Of a stretch of 64,000 nucleotides of DNA, positions 45,404-54,336 are shown in pieces. Below the pieces are notes generated by a model. That model saw only the letters and a list, made by a program, of their open reading frames with translations, was not told the origin of the DNA and did not search any database. A program made the position numbers and the translations under genes. The stretch's first letter is position 1, and the number at the start of each line of letters is the position of its first letter. The DNA comes from Nitrobacteraceae bacterium AZCC 2146. Its GTDB lineage: Bacteria; Pseudomonadota; Alphaproteobacteria; Rhizobiales; Xanthobacteraceae. Location: contig JBAGRP010000001.1 in assembly GCA_036924855.1 (NCBI GenBank), forward strand, positions 2,728,001-2,792,000, written 5' to 3'.

Positions 45404-45916
45404 TCAGCGCTCGAACGCGGCCTTGAGGCGGTTCATCTGCGGTACCAGCGGATTGCCGATCGCAGCACGCTCGGTAGTCGAGGCATGGATGGAAACGTCG
45501 AGGCGGCGAACTTTCGCCTGCAGCGCCATCGACCGCGCGATCAATTCCTGCAGTTGCTCGGGCAGCTTGGCGAGCATCTCGTCCGGGCTCGGATCGGCAG
45601 CGCTGAGCTTGACCTTGGTCTTTTCGCGGTTGGCCTGGGTGAGCGTCATTTCGCCCTCCTTCACCGCGCGGTGCAGCAGCAACCAGGAGGCGAGCTGCAT
45701 CAATCGGGTGGTGAGCCGCATGCTTTCGGTGGCGTAGGTCAGGCTGACGGAGCGATCCAGCGCCTTCGCCTCTGCGCGACCGACGCCGTCGAGATAAGAG
45801 GCGGTCTCCTCGACCAGGTCCATACCTTCGCGAAACAACGTTCCGAATGCAGCGGAATTGGTCAGCCGCTCACTGAACTGAACGAGCGCTGGTTCGCTGT
45901 GCAAACGATCCGACAT
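45404..45916 (-). CDS. DUF1465 family protein (RcdA-like proteolysis adaptor)
   Basis: A 170-residue helical protein of DUF1465, the family of Caulobacter RcdA. It starts MSDRLHSEPALVQFSERL and contains FGTLFREGMDLVEETASYLDG and TTRLMQLASWLLLHRAVKEGE, of which RLMQLASWLLLHRAV is distinctive. RcdA works with CpdR and PopA to deliver CtrA and other proteins to ClpXP during the cell cycle; that role here is inferred from the family. It is monocistronic, with a minus-strand intrinsic terminator upstream. Confidence 0.85.
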   Translation of the reverse strand: MSDRLHSEPALVQFSERLTNSAAFGTLFREGMDLVEETASYLDGVGRAEAKALDRSVSLTYATESMRLTTRLMQLASWLLLHRAVKEGEMTLTQANREKTKVKLSAADPSPDEMLAKLPEQLQELIARSMALQAKVRRLDVSIHASTTERAAIGNPLVPQMNRLKAAFER

Positions 45917-46071
45917 AGTTAACGCCTCACGCCACCTGTTACGCAGTCCGCTTTGAATTTGCGGCCGGCTTTTATGATGAACAAATCATTGCGCGTGCGT
46001 GCCGGAGAGTCCAGTGGTGAAAAATTAAAGAAGTATTTATGGTTTCCAGCGCGGTGGCCGAACCGTGACGC

Positions 46072-46099
46072 AAAAAAAGAGCCGCCGTTTCCGGCGGCT
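46072..46099 (-). terminator. Strong intrinsic terminator
   Basis: An 8-bp perfect GC stem with a GAAA tetraloop is followed on the minus strand by CTTTTTTT. It faces leftward, towards the DUF1465 start. It ends either a small RNA or the DUF1192 transcript. On the plus strand only three Ts follow. Confidence 0.85.
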
Positions 46100-46168
46100 T
46101 TAAAGTTGATAACAGGGAGGCGTCAAACAGAGTGGACAGGAGCCACTCGGTGTCCAAACAAGGACAAT
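46072..46168 (-). ncRNA. Candidate small regulatory RNA with intrinsic terminator
   Basis: On the minus strand CATATT (46175-46180) and TTTACG (46199-46204), 18 bp apart, make a plausible promoter. The predicted transcript of about 97 nt includes a GAGTGG-N7-CCACTC stem and an unpaired CGCCTCCCTG stretch that could pair with Shine-Dalgarno sequences. It ends at the exact stem AGCCGCCG-GAAA-CGGCGGCT plus seven Ts (46072-46078). The alternative is a distant terminator for the DUF1192 gene; that gene ends about 360 bp upstream, past a repeat fragment. No known sRNA family is claimed. Confidence 0.5.
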
Positions 46169-46324
46169 TTAAGTAATATGCGAGAAAGCTTAATTGCTCG
46201 TAAATGAGCGGTTTTCTTCAGGGTCTGTTTGCTATCTCGCGACGCGCGATGTGTATCAATATGAGACGATTTCAAAGTTGTGATCGTAACTTTGATGGTG
46301 TCCCGGATGAGGTGGACCGCTCCG

Positions 46325-46360
46325 CTATTGCGAGAAGCACTTGCGACGACGCAATCCAGT
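46325..46360. repeat. Fragment of repeat family C
   Basis: ATTGCGAGAAGC followed by CTTGCGACGACGCAATCCAG matches the left half of the element at 41644-41757. The right half is not recognisable, so it is a decayed copy. Confidence 0.5.
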
Positions 46361-46461
46361 CTTCCCGCGGAGCCTGTCATCGGGCGTGCTTCGCGCCGAC
46401 CCGTTGACTCGCCATGACGGCTTCAATGCCGTGCATTGCACCAAAGCCGGATCGCGTTACC

Positions 46462-46653
46462 TTACGACTTGAAAAATCGATCCGCCGCGTCGCGGGTGGC
46501 ACGCTTCAGCTGCATGCTGGATTGGAGGCGCTGGATCTCGGCATTGAGCAACGTGATCCGCTCGGCGAGTTCCTCGACCGACAGCAGCGTCAGGTCCTGG
46601 CCGATCTCGTGGCTGATCTTTTTCTTCGGTTTGTCGTCGTCGTCGATCGCCAT
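46462..46653 (-). CDS. DUF1192 family protein
   Basis: From ATG 46653 this is a 63-residue protein starting MAIDDDDKPKKKISHEIGQDL, noted as DDDDKPKKK then HEIGQDL. LLSVEELAERITLLNAEIQRLQ is the family block. It is short, acidic at the N-terminus and helical at the C-terminus. DUF1192 proteins occur in alphaproteobacteria and have no known role. The frame extends to 46704, but the family start is inside. It is divergent from the quinone oxidoreductase gene across 132 bp. Confidence 0.85.
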   Translation of the reverse strand: MAIDDDDKPKKKISHEIGQDLTLLSVEELAERITLLNAEIQRLQSSMQLKRATRDAADRFFKS

Positions 46654-46785
46654 GTGTCCTACCACCGTTGTGCTGCCACCGTTGTCCTGTCCCGTTGCGT
46701 TCAACGGTCTATCGCTGGTTGCCAGCCCCGGCCGGGCTGTCTAATCAGATGTCGCTTCGCATCTCCGTTGCCGCAAGGACAAATC

Positions 46786-47784
46786 ATGGAAAAGCTGCCC
46801 GCGCAAATGACCGTCATCGGCATCAGCACACCCGGTGGACCCGAGGTGCTCGTGCCTGAAATCCGTGCGGTGCCGAAGCCCGGCCCCGGCGAGATCCTGA
46901 TCAAGGTCGCCGCCGCCGGCGTCAACCGTCCCGACGTCGCGCAGCGCTCCGGCAGCTATCCGCCGCCGCCCGGAGCCTCCGACCTGCCCGGCCTCGAAGC
47001 CTCCGGCGAAGTGGTCGCACTCGGCGACGGCGCCACCAAGCACAAGATCGGTGACAAGGTGATGTCGCTGGTGGCCGGTGGCGGCTATGCGCAATATTGC
47101 ATCGCGCCCGATGCGCAGGCGATGGCGGTACCGGCGGGCTTCTCGATGATCGAGGCCGGCGCCACCGCGGAAACCCTGATGACCGTCTGGCATAACGTGT
47201 TCGAACGCGGCGGCCTGCAGCCTGGCGAAACGCTGCTGGTTCATGGCGGCTCGTCGGGAATTGGCACCATGGCGATCCAACTCGCCAAGGCGCTTAGCTC
47301 CAAGGTGATCGTCACCGTGGGCTCGCAGGCCAAGGCCGACGCCTGCCTCAAGCTCGGCGCCGACCACGCCATCAACTACAAGACCGAGGACTTTGTCGCG
47401 CGGGTAGCGGAGATCACATCCGGCAATGGCGTTGAGTTGATTCTCGACATGGTGGGCGGCGACTACGTCGACAAGAACTATGACGCAGCGGCCATTGAAG
47501 GCCGCATCGTGCAGATTGCAGTGCTGAACGGGGTCAAGGCAACAGTGAACATCTCCAAGGTGATGCGGAAGCGGCTGCATCACACCGGATCAACGCTGCG
47601 GCCACGCTCCGCCGCCGACAAGGCCGCGATGGTGAAAGCAATCGAGGCCAATGTTCTGCCGCTGCTGCAGGCCGGCAAGGTGAAACCGCTGATGGACAGT
47701 ACGTTCCCGCTGGAACAGGCGGCCGACGCGCACCGGCGGATGGAAACCAGCGAACATATTGGCAAAATTGTGTTGGTGGTTTAG
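46786..47784 (+). CDS. NAD(P)H-quinone oxidoreductase (zeta-crystallin/PIG3-like)
   Basis: A 332-residue medium-chain dehydrogenase/reductase without zinc ligands. NRPDVAQRSGSYPPP is the PIG3-type quinone-site segment. LLVHGGSSGIGTMAIQLAK is the NADPH-binding motif, and GSQAKADACLKLGADHAI recognises the adenosine phosphate. The family reduces quinones by one electron, or enones. A GGACAAATC gap precedes ATG 46786. It is transcribed alone. Confidence 0.9.
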   Translation: MEKLPAQMTVIGISTPGGPEVLVPEIRAVPKPGPGEILIKVAAAGVNRPDVAQRSGSYPPPPGASDLPGLEASGEVVALGDGATKHKIGDKVMSLVAGGGYAQYCIAPDAQAMAVPAGFSMIEAGATAETLMTVWHNVFERGGLQPGETLLVHGGSSGIGTMAIQLAKALSSKVIVTVGSQAKADACLKLGADHAINYKTEDFVARVAEITSGNGVELILDMVGGDYVDKNYDAAAIEGRIVQIAVLNGVKATVNISKVMRKRLHHTGSTLRPRSAADKAAMVKAIEANVLPLLQAGKVKPLMDSTFPLEQAADAHRRMETSEHIGKIVLVV

Positions 47785-47901
47785 GCTGGAAACCAGCCGG
47801 AAACCCTTTGATTTATCTCGCTTTCATGTCATTTATCGCGCGTCGGGGCGTGGGTCTGCTTCGCGTCAGGCTGGCCCCGACCGTTCGTTGATAGCGGAGT
47901 A

Positions 47902-50784
47902 ATGACATTGCGTTTGATCAGGTGGCTTGCGCCCCTCGCGCTGGGCCTCATGATTATCGTCGCCTCCCCGAAGGCACATGCCATTGACGCCGTCAGCGTC
48001 CGCAGCGACGCGCCTGCGATCGACCTCACCGCAATCCTCGAATATCAGCACAGCGACACCGACCGCATCCAGGTCTCCACCGCGCCGGGCACCGACGGCA
48101 TCGTCCGCCGCATCGAGGTGCGCGCCCGCGAGGCCGGGCAGAACTGGGTGGTATTCGCGCTCGCCAACAATACCGACGACCAGCTCGACCGCCTGATCGT
48201 CGCCCCCCATTACCGCATCGTCTCGTCCGGCCTGTTGTGGCCCGACCTCGGCCTGTCGCGCATCGCCACCATCACGCCGTCCACCGGCGATCGTCCGGAA
48301 CGGCAGGACTCGGCGACTGCCGACATTTTCCGCGTCACCCTCGATCCCGGCGCGGTGATCACCTTCGTCGCCGAATTGCGTACCGGCAGGCTGCCGCAGC
48401 TCTATCTGTGGGAACCGGAAGCCTACAAGGACAAGGTCAACTCCTTCACCCTGTACCAGGGCATCGTGATCGGCATCTCCGGCCTGCTGGCGCTGGTGCT
48501 GACGATCCTGTTCGTGGTCAAGGGCAGCATCATGTTCCCGGCCGCCGCGGCGCTGGCTTGGGCGGTGCTGGTCTATATCGGCGTCGACTTCGGCTTCTGG
48601 GGCAAGGTGCTCGACATGTCCGCCGGCGCCGAGCGGATCTGGCGCGCCTCGGGCGAAGCGATCCTCGCCGCGACGCTGCTGGTGTTCCTGTTCGCCTATC
48701 TCAACCTCAGCCGCTGGCATGTGCGCTACTCGCACATCACACTGGGCTGGCTGGTGTTTCTGGGCTCGCTGGTGGCACTGGCGCTGTTCGATCCCGCAGT
48801 GGCGTCCGGCATCGCCCGGATGTCGCTGGTGCTGATCGCCTTCGCCGGCTTCGCGCTGATCGTCTATCTCTCCACCCACGGCTTCGATCGCGCGGTGTTG
48901 TTGATCCCGACCTGGTTCCTCCTCGTGGTCTGGGTGATCGCCGCCGGCATGACCGTGGCGGGCAGCGTCACCAACGACATTGTCGGCCCGGCGCTGCTCG
49001 GCGGCCTGGTGCTGATCGTGATGCTGATCGGCTTCACGGTGATGCAGCACGCCTTCGCCGGCGGCGGCGCGGCCACCGGTGTCGTCTCCGACGTCGAACG
49101 CCGCGCGCTGGCGCTGACCGGTTCCGGTGACCTGATCTGGGACTGGGACGTCTCCGCCGACAAGGTGTTCACCAGTCCCGAGACCGAAGCCTTGCTCGGC
49201 CTGAAGCGCGGCACGCTGGAAGGCCCGGCCGCGAAATGGCTCGAGGTGCTGCACCCGCTCGACCAGGACCGTTTTCGCGCAGCCCTTGATAGCGTGCTCG
49301 ATCAGCGCCGCGGCCGTCTGGTGCAGGATTTCCGGCTGCGCACCCCCGACGGCCACTTCATGTGGTTCGCGCTGAAGGCGCGCCCGGTGGTCGGCTCTGA
49401 CGGCGAAGTCTCCCGCGTGGTCGGCACCCTGACCGACGTCACCGAGACCAAGAACGCCGAAGAGCGCATGCTGCACGACTCAGTGCATGACAACCTCACC
49501 GGGCTGCCGAACCGCAAACTGTTCATCGACCGGCTCGGCGCGGTCGCCAATTTTTCCAAGACGATGCCGACGCTGCGGCCGACGCTCATGGTGATCGACC
49601 TCGATCGCTTCAAGCAGGTCAATGATTCCGTCGGCATCGCGGTCGGCGATTCCATCCTGCTGACGCTGGCGCGACGCCTGACCCGGATCCTGAAACCGCA
49701 GGACACGCTGGCAAGATTGGCCGGCGACCAGTTCGGCCTGATCCTGATGTCGGAAACCGATCCGGCGAAGATCACCACCTTCGCCGAGACCATCCGAAAA
49801 ACCATCCGCGCGCCGATCGCCTTCAACGACCGCGAGATCTTCCTCACCGCCTCGATCGGCCTCGCGCTCAGCGATCCCGCCACCCAGATCAGCGACGAGA
49901 TCATCAAGGACGCCGAGCTGGCGATGTATCATTCGAAGCGGATCGGCGGCGACCGCATCGACGTCTACAAGCCGGCGATGCGCGCCCGCAAGACCGACCG
50001 CCTGACGCTGGAATCCGAACTGCGCCGCGCCATCGAGCGCCAGGAAATCACCATCCTGTACCAGCCGATCGTGCGGCTGGAGGATCGCTCGATCGCCGGC
50101 TTCGAGGCGCTGGCGCGCTGGGATCATCCCAAGCTCGGCCGGATGTCGCCGGTGGAATTCATCGCCATCGCCGAAGAGATCGGCCTGATCATCGACCTCG
50201 GCATGTTCGTGATGGACCAGACCGCGCGGCAGCTCGCGATCTGGCAGCGCGCGATGCGCGCCCGCGAACCGATCTTCGCCAGCGTCAACGTCTCGTCGCG
50301 GCAGCTGCTGCGCCACGACCTCCTGCACGATATCCGCACCGTGCTGTCGCGCTCCTCGGTGGCGAGGGGCACGCTGAAGCTTGAGCTCACTGAATCGCTG
50401 GTGATGGAAAATCCGGAACACGCCGCGCAAATGCTGCATCGGATCCGCGAGCTCGGCACCGGGCTGTCGCTCGACGATTTCGGCACCGGCCATTCCTCGC
50501 TGTCCTACCTGCAGCGCTTCCCGTTCGACACGCTGAAGATCGACCAGTCCTTCGTCCGCACCACCAGCCGCGGCACCCGCCCGGTGATCCTGAAATCGAT
50601 CATCGCCATGGCCCACGACCTCGGCATGGACGTGGTCGCCGAAGGCGTCGAGACGGATTCCGATGCGGTGGAGCTGTATCAGCTCGGCTGCGAATACGCG
50701 CAGGGCTTTGCTTTCGGCGAGCCGATGGACGCCGACGCCGCGATGCGGCTGCTGACGGAAGAACGGCTGGAAGCGGCGAGCTAG
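47902..50784 (+). CDS. Membrane PAS-GGDEF-EAL protein, probable c-di-GMP phosphodiesterase
   Basis: A 960-residue signalling protein. A signal peptide (RWLAPLALGLMIIVASPKAHA) is followed by a periplasmic beta-rich region (about 25-185). Seven or so membrane helices lie at about 190-380 (7TMR-DISM-like), then a PAS domain (about 395-520). A GGDEF domain (about 525-690) has the motif changed to AGDQF at 607-611, so no cyclase activity is expected. The EAL domain (about 715-955) has an intact EALAR at 735-739 and DDFGTG at 858-863. It should hydrolyse c-di-GMP. GGAG precedes ATG 47902. Confidence 0.92.
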   Translation: MTLRLIRWLAPLALGLMIIVASPKAHAIDAVSVRSDAPAIDLTAILEYQHSDTDRIQVSTAPGTDGIVRRIEVRAREAGQNWVVFALANNTDDQLDRLIVAPHYRIVSSGLLWPDLGLSRIATITPSTGDRPERQDSATADIFRVTLDPGAVITFVAELRTGRLPQLYLWEPEAYKDKVNSFTLYQGIVIGISGLLALVLTILFVVKGSIMFPAAAALAWAVLVYIGVDFGFWGKVLDMSAGAERIWRASGEAILAATLLVFLFAYLNLSRWHVRYSHITLGWLVFLGSLVALALFDPAVASGIARMSLVLIAFAGFALIVYLSTHGFDRAVLLIPTWFLLVVWVIAAGMTVAGSVTNDIVGPALLGGLVLIVMLIGFTVMQHAFAGGGAATGVVSDVERRALALTGSGDLIWDWDVSADKVFTSPETEALLGLKRGTLEGPAAKWLEVLHPLDQDRFRAALDSVLDQRRGRLVQDFRLRTPDGHFMWFALKARPVVGSDGEVSRVVGTLTDVTETKNAEERMLHDSVHDNLTGLPNRKLFIDRLGAVANFSKTMPTLRPTLMVIDLDRFKQVNDSVGIAVGDSILLTLARRLTRILKPQDTLARLAGDQFGLILMSETDPAKITTFAETIRKTIRAPIAFNDREIFLTASIGLALSDPATQISDEIIKDAELAMYHSKRIGGDRIDVYKPAMRARKTDRLTLESELRRAIERQEITILYQPIVRLEDRSIAGFEALARWDHPKLGRMSPVEFIAIAEEIGLIIDLGMFVMDQTARQLAIWQRAMRAREPIFASVNVSSRQLLRHDLLHDIRTVLSRSSVARGTLKLELTESLVMENPEHAAQMLHRIRELGTGLSLDDFGTGHSSLSYLQRFPFDTLKIDQSFVRTTSRGTRPVILKSIIAMAHDLGMDVVAEGVETDSDAVELYQLGCEYAQGFAFGEPMDADAAMRLLTEERLEAAS

Positions 50785-50818
50785 CCGCATCGCACGTCCT
50801 CACGACTAAATTTCGCCT

Positions 50819-50867
50819 GTCATTCCGGGGCGTGAGCAGCGCCAGCTGCGAGCGCGCCCGGAATGAC
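50819..50867. repeat. Palindromic intergenic repeat (family B copy 3, short)
   Basis: GTCATTCCGGGGCG at 50819-50832 is inverted as CGCCCGGAATGAC at 50855-50867, with CAGCGCCAGCTGCGAG between. It is a shorter member of the 12031 and 45249 family. Confidence 0.6.
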
Positions 50868-51055
50868 GAAGGAGAGACTGTGTCGTTGCGAGAATCCCGG
50901 ATTGCGCTTCGCTGCGTCCGGGCTACGGGCCTACGCTGCGTCGCAGCTTAGCGAATCCTCAACATTCCCTAATTAGGTATTGCTGTTCGATCCATCGCGT
51001 GGCGCAGGAATTCATTGTGACGATCGCGTCCATCCATGAGCGTCAGGGAGTTGCG

Positions 51056-52621
51056 ATGCCCGCGATCACGGCCCGGCGGCGCGGCCATGTGCACCCGATC
51101 CTGATCGTCGCCACCGCGATGGCGCTCGGCGCGGCCTATGCGGGGCTGGTCGGCGAAGACGCCAACTGGGATTGGCAGAATTATCACGAGTACAATGTCT
51201 GGGCGCTGCGCAACGGCGGCTATGACCGCGACGTGATCCCGCCGGGATTTCAGACCTACTTCAATCCGGTCGTCTATTTCCCGTGGTACTATTTGCGCCA
51301 CGCGCTGCCGCCGGTCGCCGCCGGCATCATCATGGGGGCCGTTCACGGGCTCAATCTGGCGCTGGTCTGGTGGCTGTCGCGGGTCCTGCTCGGCCAAGCC
51401 GCCAACGCGCTGACCATCGCCGCCGCGGTGCTGCTGGCGGCGTTCGGGCCGATGACACTGTCGGAAGTCGGCACCAGCTTTTCGGACATCCTCACCGCAA
51501 TCCCGATCATCGCCGGCCTCGCGCTGATGCTGACATCCGACGACCCACGGCCGGTGCGCTTTCTGTGCGCGGGATTGCTGGTTGGTCTCGCCGTCGGCTT
51601 CAAGCTCACCAACATCGTGTTCGCGCTCGGCCTCGGCATCGCGGCGCTGGCGGCAGCGCGGCCCTTGATGGCGATGTCGTGCCTGGCCATCGGCGGCGCG
51701 ATCGGCAGCGTGGTGGCCGGCGGCGCCTGGAGCCTGATGCTGTGGCGCGAATTCGGCAATCCGTTCTTTCCGCTGGTGAACAGCCTGTTTCCGTCGGCCG
51801 AGATGCAGCAGGTCACGGTGCTCGACCGCCAGTTCATTCCGCGCGGATTTTGGGACGCCCTCGGTTACCCGTTCTACTGGGTGGTCGGTAACTTCCGCAG
51901 TTCCGAACTGCCGTTTCGCGACGCGCGCTTCGCGCTGCTGATCGTGCTGCTGCCGATCGCGATCGGCGCGCGCATCAAATCCGCAACCGCACTGTTCAAC
52001 CGCCGCGACCTGCAGCTGCTGATCTTTCTCGCCGTATCCTACGCGGCGTGGCTCGCGCTGTTCGCGATCCAGCGCTACGCGGTGGCGCTGGAATTGCTGA
52101 CCGGGCCGGCGATCGTGCTGTTGCTGGTCCGCATCCTCACGTCCGGTGATGCAGCCACGTCGCGCGGGCCAGGCCTGCGGGCCAGCGTCGCCGTTCTCGC
52201 CATCGCAGCGATCGCGGCGGCGTGGACGCAGCCCACCGACTGGTGGCGGCGGCCGTGGTCGAATCCGTACGCGCCGGCGATTTCGGCGCGGCTGGCACAG
52301 CCCGCGACCTATTTCCTGCTCGACAAGCCGCTGTCCTTTGTTGCGCCGCTGCTGCCGGCGGGATCGCGCTTCTACATGATCGCGGATATCGCGCTGCCGA
52401 TCATGCCGGGCGGCACATTCGATCGCCGGATTCGCGCCGGGCTGCAGAATCCGCTGCCGGGCGGCGTGTGGGAAATGCACATCCGCGGCCGGCCGTTTCG
52501 CGCGGACCTGCTGGCGGATTACGGCGTGATGATCGACACGTCGCAGCCCTGCGTCGAGATCGAGGGCGCACAGCTGGCGTCAACCAACGTGGCGTGCCCG
52601 CTGATCCCGCGCCGACCATAA
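51056..52621 (+). CDS. Multi-pass membrane protein, GT-C glycosyltransferase-like
   Basis: A 521-residue protein with about ten or eleven hydrophobic segments. The first periplasmic loop carries GEDANWDWQNYHEYNVW, an acidic segment as found after TM1 in GT-C fold transferases that use polyprenyl-phosphate sugars. The C-terminal ~110 residues are soluble (DKPLSFVAPLLPAGSRFYMIADI). Function is inferred from topology only. ATG 51056 is chosen because AGGGAG lies 6 nt before it; the frame runs upstream to 50999. It is convergent with YqgE. Confidence 0.7.
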   Translation: MPAITARRRGHVHPILIVATAMALGAAYAGLVGEDANWDWQNYHEYNVWALRNGGYDRDVIPPGFQTYFNPVVYFPWYYLRHALPPVAAGIIMGAVHGLNLALVWWLSRVLLGQAANALTIAAAVLLAAFGPMTLSEVGTSFSDILTAIPIIAGLALMLTSDDPRPVRFLCAGLLVGLAVGFKLTNIVFALGLGIAALAAARPLMAMSCLAIGGAIGSVVAGGAWSLMLWREFGNPFFPLVNSLFPSAEMQQVTVLDRQFIPRGFWDALGYPFYWVVGNFRSSELPFRDARFALLIVLLPIAIGARIKSATALFNRRDLQLLIFLAVSYAAWLALFAIQRYAVALELLTGPAIVLLLVRILTSGDAATSRGPGLRASVAVLAIAAIAAAWTQPTDWWRRPWSNPYAPAISARLAQPATYFLLDKPLSFVAPLLPAGSRFYMIADIALPIMPGGTFDRRIRAGLQNPLPGGVWEMHIRGRPFRADLLADYGVMIDTSQPCVEIEGAQLASTNVACPLIPRRP

Positions 52622-52624
52622 AGC

Positions 52625-53263
52625 TCAGGCGTGCCCGGCCTCGTTCGACAGCATGCCGGGATCGATACCGATCTTGTGGAGGGCGCGCAGATACTTGGCC
52701 TCGACGTCGCCGCCGAAGATCAGTTCCTCGTCGGCCGCGCAATGCAGCCAGCCATTGCCCTGGATCTCGTTTTCCAGTTGCCCAGGCGCCCAACCGGCAT
52801 AGCCGAGCGCGAGGATGGCGTGCTTCGGCCCGCCGCCATTGGCGATGGCCCGCAGGATATCCACGGTGGCGGTGAGGCAGATGCCGTCGTCGATCGGCAG
52901 GGTGGCGTCCTTGATGAAGAAATCGCTGGAATGCAACACGAAGCCGCGGCCGGTTTCCACCGGGCCACCCTTCAGCACCTTCATGGTTTCGGCGTTTTCC
53001 GGGAGCTTGATCTGGTCGACTTTGTCGATGATGTCGAGCTGCACCAGCAGTTCGGGGAAATCGATGCTGCCGGCGGGGCGGTTGACGATGATGCCCATGG
53101 CACCTTCGGAGGAGTGCGCGCAGACATAGATCACCGAGCGGGCGAAGCGCTCGTCTTCCATCACCGGCATCGCGATCAGCAGCTGGCCATCGAGGTAGCT
53201 GCCGGGGGCGTCGGCGCCGGCCTTGCTTCGGCTCTTCCGGGTCCGCTTGCGAGTGGGTTCCAT
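52625..53263 (-). CDS. YqgE/AlgH family protein (UPF0301)
   Basis: A 212-residue protein of the YqgE/AlgH family. A basic tail ([10 protein letters not shown]) is followed by [15 protein letters not shown] and [17 protein letters not shown], the family's opening block. FLHSS-type FVLHSSDFF and [15 protein letters not shown] are the later signatures. The family was linked to alginate regulation in Pseudomonas, but the molecular role is unknown. ATG 53263 fits the family; an ORF reaches 53344. It is divergent from the DsbD-N gene. Confidence 0.9.
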   Translation of the reverse strand: MEPTRKRTRKSRSKAGADAPGSYLDGQLLIAMPVMEDERFARSVIYVCAHSSEGAMGIIVNRPAGSIDFPELLVQLDIIDKVDQIKLPENAETMKVLKGGPVETGRGFVLHSSDFFIKDATLPIDDGICLTATVDILRAIANGGGPKHAILALGYAGWAPGQLENEIQGNGWLHCAADEELIFGGDVEAKYLRALHKIGIDPGMLSNEAGHA

Positions 53264-53400
53264 CAGCAAGGCGCTCTCATGTTGTTGTCCATCCTGATAT
53301 TGGGTGCCGGTTCTGTCAATCAACCTTCCACAATGCACTCCCAAAACGGATCACAAGCAGTTCAATGGTTTATGACAGGCCCTACCTGTAAGGACGTCTC

Positions 53401-54231
53401 ATGATTATTTCCGTTCCGCTACGTTTTGCCGCTGGATGCGCCGCAGGCATGCTTGCGACGCTGACAGGCGCGCAGGCGCAGGATGCGTCGCCATGGCAGG
53501 TCGACAGCCATTCGCAGGTCCGGCTGATGGCGGGGTCGCGCAGCGGCCCGGTGATGCTCGGCGGCATCGCGTTCCAGCTGGAGACGGGCTGGCACACCTA
53601 CTGGCGCTATCCCGGCGATTCCGGCGTGCCGCCACGCTTCGATTTTTCCAAATCCGAGAATGTCGAGGCCGTCACCATCCTGTGGCCGGCGCCGAAGAAA
53701 TTCGAAGATGGCGCCGGCGGTCATTCGCTGGGCTATGTGAAGCAGCTGGTGCTGCCGCTGCGAGTGGTCGCCAAGGATGCCGGCAAGCCGGTGACGCTGC
53801 GCGCCGCGATCAGTTATGCGGTGTGCGAGAAGCTCTGCATACCCGTGGAAGCCAATGCCGAACTGGCCTTCACCAGTGTCGCCAGCACCGAGGACGGCGC
53901 CCTGAAGGCCGCGCTGGATACCGTGCCGAAGCCGGCCACCATCAGCGATCCCAATCCGCTGACCATCCGCGACCTCAAGCGCGACGGCAAGAACGTGCTG
54001 GTCGATGTGGTCGCGCCCGACAATGGCGACGCCAACCTGTTCGTCGAGGGCCCGACGCCGGAATGGGCGCTGCCGGTGCCGAAACTGCTGGCGCACAGCC
54101 CGGCCGGGGTGAAGCGCTTCAGCTTCGAACTTGACGGCCTGCCGCCGGGCGCCAGTGCCGACGGCGCGGCGCTGAAACTGACGCTGGTCGGAACCGACAA
54201 GGCCTATGAGTTCAACGTCAACCTGCCGTGA
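53401..54231 (+). CDS. Periplasmic DsbD N-terminal-domain protein (thiol-disulfide)
   Basis: A 276-residue exported protein, cleaved probably after GAQAQ. The mature part is the immunoglobulin-like DsbD-alpha (PF11412) domain. GWHTYWRYPGDSGVPPRF is the signature; Cys142 and Cys146 in AVCEKLC are the expected redox pair. In DsbD this domain passes electrons to periplasmic partners; here the membrane and thioredoxin domains are missing, so it must work with another protein such as a separate CcdA. AAGGA precedes ATG 53401. Confidence 0.85.
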   Translation: MIISVPLRFAAGCAAGMLATLTGAQAQDASPWQVDSHSQVRLMAGSRSGPVMLGGIAFQLETGWHTYWRYPGDSGVPPRFDFSKSENVEAVTILWPAPKKFEDGAGGHSLGYVKQLVLPLRVVAKDAGKPVTLRAAISYAVCEKLCIPVEANAELAFTSVASTEDGALKAALDTVPKPATISDPNPLTIRDLKRDGKNVLVDVVAPDNGDANLFVEGPTPEWALPVPKLLAHSPAGVKRFSFELDGLPPGASADGAALKLTLVGTDKAYEFNVNLP

Positions 54232-54336
54232 CGGCGGTTGCGCGGCGCCGATTCGCTCGACCTGAGTGCATCCGCCCAACCCGATGTTAACGACTCCTTG
54301 CTATGCCCGGAGATCGCCGCGCGGACGCGGCCAGGG

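Noticed and set aside
45953..46207. Short plus-strand frame of 84 codons in the DUF1465/DUF1192 gap
   Set aside because: It has no SD and no family, and it crosses the strong minus-strand terminator.
46123..46380. Minus-strand frame of 85 codons before the terminator
   Set aside because: It runs through a repeat fragment and lacks SD and conserved features; a small RNA explains the terminator better.
47866..50790. Minus-strand frames opposite the EAL protein (536 and 436 codons)
   Set aside because: These are shadows; the plus-strand protein has clear PAS, GGDEF-like and EAL motifs.
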